A stretch of DNA of 64,000 nt, taken from contig NZ_BCSP01000004.1 of NCBI RefSeq assembly GCF_001570925.1, positions 1-64,000 of the forward strand, written 5' to 3'. Numbering within the stretch: the stretch's first letter is position 1; each line of letters starts with the position of its first letter. The notes beneath the pieces were generated by a model. The model was not told the DNA's origin, did not search any database, and saw only the letters and a program-made list of their open reading frames with translations. The translations under genes and the position numbers were made by a program. Below, in pieces: positions 54,278 through 63,013 of this stretch. The stretch comes from [Zimmermannella] bifida NBRC 103089 (GTDB lineage: Bacteria; Actinomycetota; Actinomycetes; Actinomycetales; Microbacteriaceae).

Positions 54278-55198
54278 CTACACTGGCGGGTCCTCAGGCT
54301 GCGGAAGTCGCAGCGTGCCGGTCCGGTTCGAGACGGCTTCCGGCGGCAGCACCGGCGCCGCGCTCGTCGGCGCCACACTCGTCGGCACAGCATTCGTCAC
54401 GGTGGGCACAGTGCCGGTCGGTTGCGAACCCGCGCGACCGTGTTCCCGGTGCATCGCCGCAACCTCCGCCCGAAGCATCCGTATTTCTGAAGCAAGCAGA
54501 TCAATGTGTTCGGTAGTTGCGGTGCGACGCCCCTGCCGTTCGCCGGCAACGTCGATCAGCCACGACGCCAAAATAGCGGTAATGCATCCAGCCGAGGCAA
54601 CACCGGCAAGCATCAGCACCACACCGATCGTGCGTGCCGGCGAGGTAATCGGCACGATGTCGCCGTAACCTACCGTGGTGATCGTCATCACGGCCCACCA
54701 CACCGCATCGCCGTACGTGACGACCTCGCTCATCGGGTTGTTTCGTTCAAGTTCCCACACCGCAAGCGACGCGAGGTAGACCAAGAGCCCGCTGGCAGCG
54801 ATCACCATGATCAGCACGCGCTCGCGCAGCACCGCCGACGTCACACGGTGAATTGCCGTGAACACGGTCACGCTCCACAGCAATCGCAGCGGATGCAGCG
54901 CCGGCAAGATCACGATGAACAGCAGCAACAGGTGTCGGAAAAACCAGCGGATGCGGTTATGCGCCAGATACAGCGAAATCACGTAGTCCACCGCGAAGAT
55001 CGCCCAGACCACAACCTCAACCATGCGGGTGAATAGCAGCGTCGAATATTCGGGGATGAATACCCCGAGCGAAAAGCTCGCCAAGAATGCAAGCCCAGCA
55101 AACCCGAGCGGCCAAATCGACACACGGTGCCACTGCTGCTCGGTCACACCGAAAATATGGCGCTCGGCTCGCTGCCGTTCAGTCGCGGTTCGATGCAT
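54278..55198 (-). CDS. voltage-gated-type potassium channel
   Basis: 306 aa from the ATG at 55198. Several membrane helices: a VSD-like part (LLFTRMVEVVVWAIFAVDYVISLYLA) with RIRWFFRHLLLLF and LHPLRLLW carrying Arg residues, then a pore loop TITTVGYGD (selectivity filter GYGD) and inner helix. A coiled C-terminal region (IDLLASEIRMLRAEVAAMHRE) could tetramerise it; a Pro/Thr/Val tail follows. Confidence 0.88.
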   Translation of the reverse strand: MHRTATERQRAERHIFGVTEQQWHRVSIWPLGFAGLAFLASFSLGVFIPEYSTLLFTRMVEVVVWAIFAVDYVISLYLAHNRIRWFFRHLLLLFIVILPALHPLRLLWSVTVFTAIHRVTSAVLRERVLIMVIAASGLLVYLASLAVWELERNNPMSEVVTYGDAVWWAVMTITTVGYGDIVPITSPARTIGVVLMLAGVASAGCITAILASWLIDVAGERQGRRTATTEHIDLLASEIRMLRAEVAAMHREHGRAGSQPTGTVPTVTNAVPTSVAPTSAAPVLPPEAVSNRTGTLRLPQPEDPPV

Positions 55199-55247
55199 TC
55201 GCAAGTTCCTTACTCGGCCGCTGCCACGACAGCCGCTACGGCACCCA

Positions 55248-55880
55248 TTACGGGGCCACCACCGGCAACACCGAGTCACCCACGCGCAATTCCGCGAGCG
55301 CTTCCCGACGCAATGCTGCCGCAATCGCATCCCGGTGCACCTGCCGCATCGGTGGCATGGCGTCGCTCGGCCACCAGCGGGCATCGATCGACTCATCGTC
55401 GCCGACGCCCACACTGCCCCCGATCGCGCGGCAGCGGAAAACCAGCCCCGTGTACTGCGCCCGGTCGCCATTGGCGTGCGTGACTTCGTCAGTCACGTGC
55501 ACCTGTGCCAAGCGCTCAATCTCCGCTTCGACGCGGGCTTCTTCAAACGTTTCGCGCACGGCCGCGATCGCCGGGTGCTCCCCCGGGTCGACCACGCCGG
55601 TCACCGGCGCCCAGAGGCCGTCATCGGCGCGCCGCACCAGCAGCACGTCTTCGCTGCCATCCCCCGCCTGCCAGACCGATGCATCCACCGCACCCAGGCC
55701 CACCCGCGGTGCGTTGGGGTCGGATGCGGTGCCCACAGTCTCGCAGGCCGCTTCGGCATCTGCGCGGCGCGCGGCATCGTCGGCGTGTGCACGCACGACC
55801 ACCGCGGTGCATCCCACCAGCCACAGCGGATCGTGGCCAATTTTCTTGCGCAGCTCGACAATAAACTCGGGAATCGGCAT
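55248..55880 (-). CDS. Nudix hydrolase
   Basis: 210 aa. Nudix box GVVDPGEHPAIAAVRETFEEARVEA: the Gly-x5-Glu-x7-Arg-Glu-x2-Glu-Glu pattern is intact, the usual Gly after it being Arg. An insertion of about 45 residues (HADDAARRADAEAAC...) sits before the box. Hydrolyses a nucleoside diphosphate-linked compound; substrate unknown. Confidence 0.88.
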   Translation of the reverse strand: MPIPEFIVELRKKIGHDPLWLVGCTAVVVRAHADDAARRADAEAACETVGTASDPNAPRVGLGAVDASVWQAGDGSEDVLLVRRADDGLWAPVTGVVDPGEHPAIAAVRETFEEARVEAEIERLAQVHVTDEVTHANGDRAQYTGLVFRCRAIGGSVGVGDDESIDARWWPSDAMPPMRQVHRDAIAAALRREALAELRVGDSVLPVVAP

Positions 55881-55951
55881 GACTTGAGGCTATCGCGCGA
55901 GTCCTACGCACGACCGAATCCGGCCACCGCTGGCACTAACTGGCACGGCCA

Positions 55952-57082
55952 TTAGCCGGCAACGACGCCGCCGAAGGCGAGACCGAGCGCGTAGGTGATA
56001 CCCGCAGCCCCATAGCCGATCACCAGCTGCCGCAGCGCCCGTTTCCACGGCGTTGAGCCCGAAAGCACACCAACCACGCCGCCGGTAAATAGCAGCGCCG
56101 CGCCGACGACAACCGCAGCGGTCACGACCGCCGGAAGCCCGACCATCCCGAACAGCCACGGCAACACCGGGAACAGCGCGCCGATTGCAAAGCAGAGGAA
56201 GCTCGAAATCGCAGCACCCATGGGTGTGCCGAGCTCTTCGAGCGACTCGGTGGTATCGACCGCAGATACGGGGTCGGTCGTGAGGCCAGTTTGCAGTGCC
56301 ATCGCCTCGGCGGCGCGGCTGGCAGCTTCGTCGGCGTTCATGCCGCGAGCGCGGTAGACGAGCGCCAGTTCGTTGGCGTTGACGTCGAGCGCTGGCAGTT
56401 TGCGTGCGGTTTCGGGGTTGGGGGTGGATGCGTCGAGCAGTTCCTGCTGGCTCGAAACCGATACGTACTCTCCCGCGGCCATCGACAGCGCACCGGCAAG
56501 CAACCCGGCGATGCCGGTAGCAAGTACTACGCCACCACCAACACCAGTTGCGCCCACACCGAGCACGAGCGCGAGGTTCGAGACGAGTCCGTCATTCGCG
56601 CCAAATACGGCCGCTCGGAATGACCCGCTCATGCGCGCTCGCGAGCGCTGTGCAAGTGAGCGCACGACCTCGGTGTGGACTGCCTCGTCGGCTTCCATCT
56701 GGTCGGTGGCGTCGGGGTCGGTCGAGTATGGCGAGCGGGCTTCGGCGTTCTGCATCATGGCGAGCGCGAATACGGAGCCGAAGTGGCGAGCAAATACGCC
56801 AAACAGTCGGGTGCCAAAGCTTGGGCTGACGCGTTTTGCGGCGTGCTCGGGGCCGAGCTTGTCGAGCCAGTGCTGTTCGTGGCGGCGTTCGGCTTCGGCC
56901 AGTGCCAGGAGCACTTCGCGTTCTTCGCCCTTGCGCTTCTTTGCGAGCGCGCGGTACGTTTCGGCTTCGGCTTGTTCGTCGGCCAGGTAGCGACGCCAGC
57001 GACGAATGTCGGCGGGGGTCGGGTCTTCTCGGTGCGGGATGCGCTCAGGGCGGGGCTGCGGCGCGGGCGAGCGATTTGGCAC
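55952..57082 (-). CDS. MbfA-like ferritin-VIT1 fusion (iron/manganese transporter)
   Basis: 376 aa from a GTG at 57082 with AGGA 5-6 bases upstream. N-terminal ferritin/rubrerythrin-like four-helix domain (about 20-150) with EQAEAETYRALAKKR, EAERRHEQHW and DEAVHTEVV carrying Glu/His ligands; C-terminal VIT1/CCC1 domain with five hydrophobic helices (VFGANDGLVSNLALVLGVGA). The fusion is as in MbfA, a membrane iron exporter; Fe or Mn export is likely. Confidence 0.88.
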   Translation of the reverse strand: MPNRSPAPQPRPERIPHREDPTPADIRRWRRYLADEQAEAETYRALAKKRKGEEREVLLALAEAERRHEQHWLDKLGPEHAAKRVSPSFGTRLFGVFARHFGSVFALAMMQNAEARSPYSTDPDATDQMEADEAVHTEVVRSLAQRSRARMSGSFRAAVFGANDGLVSNLALVLGVGATGVGGGVVLATGIAGLLAGALSMAAGEYVSVSSQQELLDASTPNPETARKLPALDVNANELALVYRARGMNADEAASRAAEAMALQTGLTTDPVSAVDTTESLEELGTPMGAAISSFLCFAIGALFPVLPWLFGMVGLPAVVTAAVVVGAALLFTGGVVGVLSGSTPWKRALRQLVIGYGAAGITYALGLAFGGVVAG

Positions 57083-57190
57083 TGGAATCCTTTCGAGGGC
57101 GACCGTTCGAGTGTAGTGCGTGGTTGCAGGTTCCGACAGCCCGAGTGCACGCATACGACGGCCGGCGTTGGCGCCCCGCACCGCCTGCGA

Positions 57191-58249
57191 TTACGGCGTT
57201 GTTGCGTCGATTGCAGCGGTTACTGCATCCGCCACCCGCATCAGGTACCGACGGTTCAGGGGAAACGGCAGGATGCGGCCGGAACAGTGCACGAAGGTGC
57301 AATCGCGGTCGAGGTCGTGCCAGGCCATCGACACGTTCGACCCGTTGTGCCCGAAGGTGCGTGCGGTGGAGCGGCGTCCGAGTGCCGAGGCACCCATCAG
57401 GCTCGGTGCGCTGTGGCCGAGCTGCACGCCGTTGCCCCACCACACGCGCGATCCCGAGTAGCGGTCGAATTCGCCGTTGTTGCTGGGGGTTAACATCGCG
57501 CGCGCCGTTTCGGGGCGCATCCGTAACCGTTCGGGATGCTTCGCCAGCGTTTCGAGCAGCATCCCGAGGTCGGTTGCGCGCGACCAGATGCCGCCGGCGG
57601 GGATGCAGGCTTCGCGCACACTGGGCCGGTTGAGTACGGCGGCGACCAGCCGGGTCGACGGCTCGGTGCCGCGGAACGGTACCGCGCGCCAGACCGCATC
57701 CGCCGGGAGCACCGCGTGCGAGTCAGCGCCAAGCGGTCGCATGATGCGATTGCGGAGCGCATCCTCGAATCGCTGCCCGGATGCACCTGCAACCACCTTG
57801 GCGAGGATGAATCCCCAGGCGAGCCACTCGTAGGCGGGGGTTGCGAGCCGATCGTTGGCAGCGGTGGCGGTGGCAATGTTGCGGCAGGCACGGTGCCAGT
57901 TCGTCATGGTGCGAACTTCGTGGAGGGAGCCGCCCACTCGTGGCAGCCCCGAGCGATGCTGCAGCACTTCGCGGATAGTGATCGTCGACTTGCCCGCAGC
58001 ACCAAAGGCGGGCCAGTAGGTCGCGACCGGTGCATCCACGTCGAGCTTGCCGTCGTCGTGGAGCGCCCAGATGGCGGTGGCGACCCAGAGTTTCGAGGTG
58101 GAGTATGGCCAGAACAGCGCTTCGGCGCCGACGCCAATGCGTTCGTCAACCACCAGCGCACCCCGGTGCCACACCTGTAGCTGGGTTGGGCCGCCATATT
58201 GCCGCACGAGCTGCCGCGCTGCGGCGAATTGCGCGGTGTCGGGCAGCAC
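57191..58249 (-). CDS. beta-lactamase-fold serine hydrolase
   Basis: 352 aa, no signal peptide. Motifs: PYSTSKLW (Ser-x-x-Lys), PAYEWLAWG (Tyr-x-Trp) and FGHNGSN (His-x-Gly). Class C / EstB-type esterase or peptidase, cytoplasmic. Substrate unknown. TATTTGG-type insertions absent; length typical. Confidence 0.87.
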   Translation of the reverse strand: MLPDTAQFAAARQLVRQYGGPTQLQVWHRGALVVDERIGVGAEALFWPYSTSKLWVATAIWALHDDGKLDVDAPVATYWPAFGAAGKSTITIREVLQHRSGLPRVGGSLHEVRTMTNWHRACRNIATATAANDRLATPAYEWLAWGFILAKVVAGASGQRFEDALRNRIMRPLGADSHAVLPADAVWRAVPFRGTEPSTRLVAAVLNRPSVREACIPAGGIWSRATDLGMLLETLAKHPERLRMRPETARAMLTPSNNGEFDRYSGSRVWWGNGVQLGHSAPSLMGASALGRRSTARTFGHNGSNVSMAWHDLDRDCTFVHCSGRILPFPLNRRYLMRVADAVTAAIDATTP

Positions 58250-58279
58250 GGATGCGGTCAGTCGGCGTGCGGGTCGGCG

Positions 58280-58885
58280 CTAGTTTCCGCGGCTGCCCGC
58301 GTCGGTGGCGCTGACGTCGACGATCGAGAAGTTCTGGAACGAGCGCGATGCGGTCGGGCCTCGCTGACCGTAGTAACGCGACTGGTATTCCTTGGAACCG
58401 TATGGCAGCTCAGATGGCGAGCTGAGCTGGAAGAAGCACAGCTGACCGATCTTCATGCCCGGCCACAACTTGATTGGCAGCGTCGCCACGTTCGACAGCT
58501 CAAGGGTGACGTGCCCCTGGAAGCCGGGGTCAATGAATCCAGCGGTCGAGTGCGTGAGCAGGCCCAGTCGACCGAGCGAGCTCTTGCCTTCGAGGCGCGC
58601 GGCGACATCAGCGGCAAGCGAAACCTGTTCGTATGTGGATGCGAGCACGAACTCGCCCGGGTGCAGGATGAACGGCTCGTCGGGTGCGATCCCAACCAGG
58701 CGGGTCAGTTCTGGCTGTTCTGCTGCCGGGTCGATCGACGGGTAGCGGTGGTTGTCGAAGAGACGGAAGTAGCGGTCGAGGCGCACGTCGACGCTCGAGG
58801 GTTGCACCATTGCGGGGTCCCACGGGTCGAGGCCGATTCGGCCCGAGTCGATTCCGGCACGGATGTCGCGATCGCTAAGCAGCAT
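58280..58885 (-). CDS. dcd: dCTP deaminase
   Basis: 201 aa from the ATG at 58885. [43 protein letters not shown] (catalytic Glu) and [14 protein letters not shown] are family signatures. Makes dUTP from dCTP; actinobacterial members can be bifunctional, releasing dUMP. Which form cannot be settled here. Confidence 0.95.
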   Translation of the reverse strand: MLLSDRDIRAGIDSGRIGLDPWDPAMVQPSSVDVRLDRYFRLFDNHRYPSIDPAAEQPELTRLVGIAPDEPFILHPGEFVLASTYEQVSLAADVAARLEGKSSLGRLGLLTHSTAGFIDPGFQGHVTLELSNVATLPIKLWPGMKIGQLCFFQLSSPSELPYGSKEYQSRYYGQRGPTASRSFQNFSIVDVSATDAGSRGN

Positions 58886-58957
58886 GTTCTTTAGGTTAGC
58901 GGGATGCGGTATCCTCGCGAATCCTTCTGTGGGTGGGTTGGCTGCAGACGCAACAAC

Positions 58958-58990
58958 GCGGGGCAGCAACCACGATGGTTACTGCCCCGC
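58958..58990. terminator. strong hairpin after yceI
   Basis: 9-bp stem (58958-58966 with 58982-58990) plus an inner 5-bp stem AACCA/TGGTT around CGA. Lies 2 bp beyond the yceI frame's last stop on the - strand. Confidence 0.8.
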
Positions 58991-58992
58991 AA

Positions 58993-59613
58993 TTACGCGC
59001 GATGCGCGCGACACTGAACACCAGCAATGCTACGGGATACATAGCCCGTAGCCGCGCAAACTCGCGGAACTAGGCGGCGAGGTTTGGCTTCGCCTTCGAT
59101 GACGATCTTGACGTCTTCACCAAGGGTGAGGCCACCGGCTTCGGTTGCCATGTTGAAGCTCACGCCGAACTCCTTGCGGTTAATGGTGGTGGTGGCCTCG
59201 AAGCCGAGTACCTGGGCGCCGTAGCCGTTGTTTGGCAGTACGCCGCCGATTTCAACGTCAAAGGTTACGGGCTTGGTGACGCCACGCATGGTGAAGTCGC
59301 CGGTGACCTTGAGCTCGTCGCCTTCGCCAGTGATTTCGGTCGAGGTGAAGGTAATCTCTGGGAACTCGTCGGCAGCGAAGAAGTCGCCGGTGCGCAGGTG
59401 GTTGTCGCGGTCAGCGTTGCGAGTGTTGACCGAAGCAACCTCGACGGTGCCGTTAACCTTCGAGTCGGTGATGTTTTCGGCGATCTCGATGGTGCCAGCA
59501 ACGTTGTCAAACGTGCCGCGAACCTTCGAAACGGCGAGGTGACGTACCTGGAATCCCACGCTGGTGTGGGTGGCGTCGATGGTCCAAGTACCGGTGGCGA
59601 TTTGGGTGGTCAT
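58993..59613 (-). CDS. YceI-family protein, possibly frameshifted at the 3' end
   Basis: 206 aa, AGGAG 5 bases before the ATG. Lipocalin-like YceI fold (TGTWTIDATHTSVGFQVRHLAVSKVRGTF, ADEFPEITFTST, RGVTKPVTFDVE, NRKEFGVSFN). No signal peptide. After VKIVIEGEAKP the frame runs into 22 Arg/Ala/Val-rich residues with no YceI character. In the +1 frame the same DNA reads KPNLAA and a TAG at 59072-59070, which would end the protein at a normal length. A one-base insertion near 59090 is plausible, or a sequencing error. Confidence 0.85.
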   Translation of the reverse strand: MTTQIATGTWTIDATHTSVGFQVRHLAVSKVRGTFDNVAGTIEIAENITDSKVNGTVEVASVNTRNADRDNHLRTGDFFAADEFPEITFTSTEITGEGDELKVTGDFTMRGVTKPVTFDVEIGGVLPNNGYGAQVLGFEATTTINRKEFGVSFNMATEAGGLTLGEDVKIVIEGEAKPRRLVPRVCAATGYVSRSIAGVQCRAHRA

Positions 59614-59702
59614 TCATTCTCCTGTGTTGTGGTGGCGACCCGCGTTGCGAGCCTGCCTGCTACATAACCCGGAACACCTGGTTGTTGCACCGGAAGTAAT
59701 TA

Positions 59703-59716
59703 GTTGTAGATACAAC
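59703..59716. promoter_or_regulatory. GTTGTA-GA-TACAAC palindrome upstream of yceI
   Basis: 6+6 perfect inverted repeat around GA, about 90 bp upstream of yceI. It looks like a MarR-type operator. The only MarR gene in the window (8936) is far away, so the regulator is unknown. Confidence 0.5.
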
Positions 59717-59865
59717 CTATTCGCGTTCACGCAAATGCGCAAGGGCGTTCTCGGAAACGTTTCGGAAATCCTGCGCTAGCACCCAATACGACCGCCACAG
59801 CACGCATCCGAAATCCCACCCAACGGCGGATGCCCCACCCTACGAACTATCAGATAATTGAGCAC

Positions 59866-61686
59866 ATGTTCAGGTTCCGGCGCATCCGCACGCAGCTCGA
59901 CCGCCAGCGCCAGCGCCGCATCCGCTTCATGCGACGGGCCAAAATCGCCCACCAAGCCCAACAGCGCGACGGATTCGCGCCCAGCCCCCGCGCCAAACGA
60001 CCCACCACGATCGCCCGCTACCTGCCGAACTGGTGGGGAGCCATCGGCGCCAATATCGCCTCGTGGATCGCCCTCGGCCCGAGCTTCTTGCCGCGCACCT
60101 GGTGGATGACCGCCGGTAGCGTCGCCCTCGCACAGATCTACGGTTACGCCGTCGGCTCCGGCGCCCGCAGCGTCCGCAGCTTGCTCCGCATCCCCGCTCG
60201 CCGCCTGCTGCACCTACCGAACAACCCGACTTTCCCCGCCACGCTGAACCGAATTTGGCGGTGGACCTCGGTGCTCACCATGTCGGCCGGCACCGTTGTC
60301 GCGCTGCTGCGCTCGATTCCCCGCCAGCGCGAAATCGCCCGCCGCATCGGCGTCGATGAACCCTCGACGCGCACCCAGATCGTCGGTATGGCCGCCGGCA
60401 CGGCGTTCGCGAGCGCCATCTTCGGTTGGCTCACCGTCTTCAGGCTGCAATCACACAGCACCAAACAACTCCTGCGACGCTTTGCTCCCGCGCTCGCGGC
60501 ACCGTTCTCGGGCACGCTCATTACCTTCGGGCTCACGTACTACCTCAACCGGTCAATCCTCTGGCAGCGACTCATGGAACGCCTTAAGGCGGCAGCACAC
60601 GCCAAGAACCTGAGTCCGCTGCCAGGGCGCGTACCACCGGAACAATCCGAACGAAGCGGATCCGCCGCATCCCTCGAACCGTTCAACACCCTCGGCCGCC
60701 ACGGCAAGGCCATCGTCAGCGACGGGCCGCGCGGCAGCGACATCGCCGCATACTGGGGCGAACCCGCGCTCGAACCGATTCGCGCGTATGTCGGCTTGCG
60801 TGCGCAGGTTTCAATTCCGGATGCGGCCAAGCGCGCGGTTGCCGAGCTCAAGCGTGCCGGTGGTTTCGATCGCGACGTTATCTGCATCAAGGTCGGCACC
60901 GGCACGGGCTGGCTCAACGACTGGTCGATGGCGGCAATCGAATACCTCACCCGCGGCAATTGCGCGGTGGTGTCGCTGCAGTACACGGTACTGACCAGCT
61001 CGCTGGCGCTGCTCGTCGACCGCAACTCTCCCAAGCTCACCGGCCAGGCGCTCTACCGCGAGGTCATGGCCGAGATCGAAACACTGCCCGCAGACCAGCG
61101 CCCGAAGATTGTCATGTCGGGTGAATCGCTCGGTGCGTTCGGCGGGCTCTCGGTGTTCGATGATGCGGCCGACATGATGGCGCGTCTCGACGGCGCGGTT
61201 TGGGCGGGGTGCCCGCAGATTGCTGCGATTTGGCAGGAGCTCACCGAGGCGCGCGAACCCGGCTCCCTCGAGATCCTGCCGCGCATCGGCGACGGCTCCC
61301 GCATCCGCTTCTCGAACCGCACCGAAGATCTACACGGTCCGGTCGAAGGCGAGCCCTATGCGGCGTGGGCCGACGACAGCCGCTTCATCTTCTTGCAACA
61401 CCCGAGTGACCCGGTGGTGTGGGGCAGCACTTCGATGATCTGGCGCGAACCGCAGTGGATGCGCGAAACTCGCGGCCACGACGTCACCGCGCACTGGCGC
61501 TGGTGGCCGTGGGTGACGTTCTGGCAGATTGTCGCGGACTCGCCCATGTCGATTTCCACGCCGGGTGGGCACGCGCACCGGTACTTCGAGGAGTACGTCG
61601 GCGCCTGGGCAGAGGTCCTCGGAGTAACCGGCGTGGATGCGGATGCGCTCGCGGCCGAAATTCGCTTGTTCATCCACCCGCACTAG
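59866..61686 (+). CDS. membrane alpha/beta hydrolase (Abhydrolase_9 type)
   Basis: 606 aa from the ATG at 59866; GATAAT (59853-59858) ends 7 bases before it, so a leaderless start is likely. ATG 59830 is the alternative. Four or five hydrophobic helices within residues 55-240 are followed by an Abhydrolase_9-type domain with VKVGTGTGWLND, MSGESLGAFGG (Gly-x-Ser-x-Gly, nucleophile Ser), DGAVWAGCP, HPSDPVVWG (likely Asp) and PGGHAHRY (likely His). Probably an integral membrane lipase/esterase. Confidence 0.82.
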   Translation: MFRFRRIRTQLDRQRQRRIRFMRRAKIAHQAQQRDGFAPSPRAKRPTTIARYLPNWWGAIGANIASWIALGPSFLPRTWWMTAGSVALAQIYGYAVGSGARSVRSLLRIPARRLLHLPNNPTFPATLNRIWRWTSVLTMSAGTVVALLRSIPRQREIARRIGVDEPSTRTQIVGMAAGTAFASAIFGWLTVFRLQSHSTKQLLRRFAPALAAPFSGTLITFGLTYYLNRSILWQRLMERLKAAAHAKNLSPLPGRVPPEQSERSGSAASLEPFNTLGRHGKAIVSDGPRGSDIAAYWGEPALEPIRAYVGLRAQVSIPDAAKRAVAELKRAGGFDRDVICIKVGTGTGWLNDWSMAAIEYLTRGNCAVVSLQYTVLTSSLALLVDRNSPKLTGQALYREVMAEIETLPADQRPKIVMSGESLGAFGGLSVFDDAADMMARLDGAVWAGCPQIAAIWQELTEAREPGSLEILPRIGDGSRIRFSNRTEDLHGPVEGEPYAAWADDSRFIFLQHPSDPVVWGSTSMIWREPQWMRETRGHDVTAHWRWWPWVTFWQIVADSPMSISTPGGHAHRYFEEYVGAWAEVLGVTGVDADALAAEIRLFIHPH

Positions 61687-61708
61687 CGACCGCGGTTAGC
61701 TACGGCAG

Positions 61709-63013
61709 CTACGCCTTAGCTGCGCTGCGCGCCGCCTTCTGCGCCTGGGCGACTTCGTTCATGAACCGCAACACGTCTTGGTCAACGAAAATATCGTTCG
61801 GCTGCAGCGGCCGGTTCAGGTACAGACCCTCGAGCGAGCGGATGCGGCTGAGCGCCACGTAGGTCTGACCCGGCGAGAACGCGCGGGCACCGAGATCGAC
61901 CACCGCACGGTCATAGGTCTTGCCCTGCGATTTGTGGATCGTCACGGCCCACGCCAGCCGCAGCGGGAACTGGTGGAATTCGCCGACGACTTCGCGCGAG
62001 AGTTCCTTCGTCTCGAGGTCATAGTCGTACTTGAGCTTCTCCCACACGATCGGCTCAACTTCGTGTTCTTCACCGTCGACTTCGACGTACACGGTGTTCG
62101 AAATGCGCGAGACAACGCCGACCGAGCCATTCACCCAGCGGCCGTCAGTGTCGTTGCGCAGGAACATCACCTGCGCGCCCTCCTTGAGCACGAGCTCTTC
62201 TTCAGCCGGGAACGTGCGGGCGTGTTCAAAGTCACCGTGGACTTCGGCGGTTGCTGTCATGGCGCGGCCGGGAAGCCGCTCGAGTTCGCGCGCGTTGATG
62301 CGCGAAACCGTCGCGTTTTTCGAGGCCAGCGTAATAATGCCGTCAGTCGGTGCCGGCCTGGCACCAATCTCGTTGAGCCGCGCGGCCATATCGGCCGTCA
62401 CCTGTCCGTATCGCACGGCAGTCAGTAGCTGGCGAAACTCGTCATCGTGCTGGCGGTGGATTTCGCGCAGGGTGTGGATGCGCAGCTCCGTTTCGCGCCA
62501 CACCCGCGCGTCGAAGAACCACATCGACTTGTAGTTATCGCGCATCCAGGCGCGCTCAGTCGGATCGCTCGGCGGCACCGGCGCCAACTGGAACGGATCA
62601 CCGAACATGACCACCTGCACGCCGCCAAACGGCTCTGATGCCCGTCCTCGCGCCTGTCGCAGCGCCCGATCCATCGCATCCAGCAAATCTGCCGACACCA
62701 TCGAGATCTCGTCGATCACGAGCGTGTCGATCTTCTTTAGCAGGCGCTTCACGTCGCGGGGCTGTTCCAGCGGCTGATTGCCAATAATGCCGATCGGCAA
62801 TTTGAACAGCGAGTGGATCGTCTGCCCGCCCACATTGAGCGCGGCGACACCGGTAGGCGCGCAGATCACCAATTGCTTCGAGGTGTGAAACGACAGGTGA
62901 TTCAGCAGCGTCGATTTACCGGTACCGGCGCGACCGGTCACAAACAGGTGCTCAGTGCTGTGCTCGATGGCATCGAACACCGCCTGCTGTTCGGGGGTGA
63001 GTTCGATCGCCAT
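61709..63013 (-). CDS. PIF1-like superfamily 1B helicase
   Basis: 434 aa. VTGRAGTGKSTLL (Walker A), APTGVAALNVGG (Ia), VIDEISMVSADLLDAMD (Walker B), FGDPFQLAPV (III), WAVTIHKSQGKTYDRA (V) and YVALSRIRSL (VI). ATG overlaps the ctaG stop by one base (TAATG). A 5'-3' DNA helicase; PIF1-type enzymes unwind G-quadruplexes. Compared with RecD2 it lacks long N-terminal domains. Confidence 0.9.
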   Translation of the reverse strand: MAIELTPEQQAVFDAIEHSTEHLFVTGRAGTGKSTLLNHLSFHTSKQLVICAPTGVAALNVGGQTIHSLFKLPIGIIGNQPLEQPRDVKRLLKKIDTLVIDEISMVSADLLDAMDRALRQARGRASEPFGGVQVVMFGDPFQLAPVPPSDPTERAWMRDNYKSMWFFDARVWRETELRIHTLREIHRQHDDEFRQLLTAVRYGQVTADMAARLNEIGARPAPTDGIITLASKNATVSRINARELERLPGRAMTATAEVHGDFEHARTFPAEEELVLKEGAQVMFLRNDTDGRWVNGSVGVVSRISNTVYVEVDGEEHEVEPIVWEKLKYDYDLETKELSREVVGEFHQFPLRLAWAVTIHKSQGKTYDRAVVDLGARAFSPGQTYVALSRIRSLEGLYLNRPLQPNDIFVDQDVLRFMNEVAQAQKAARSAAKA

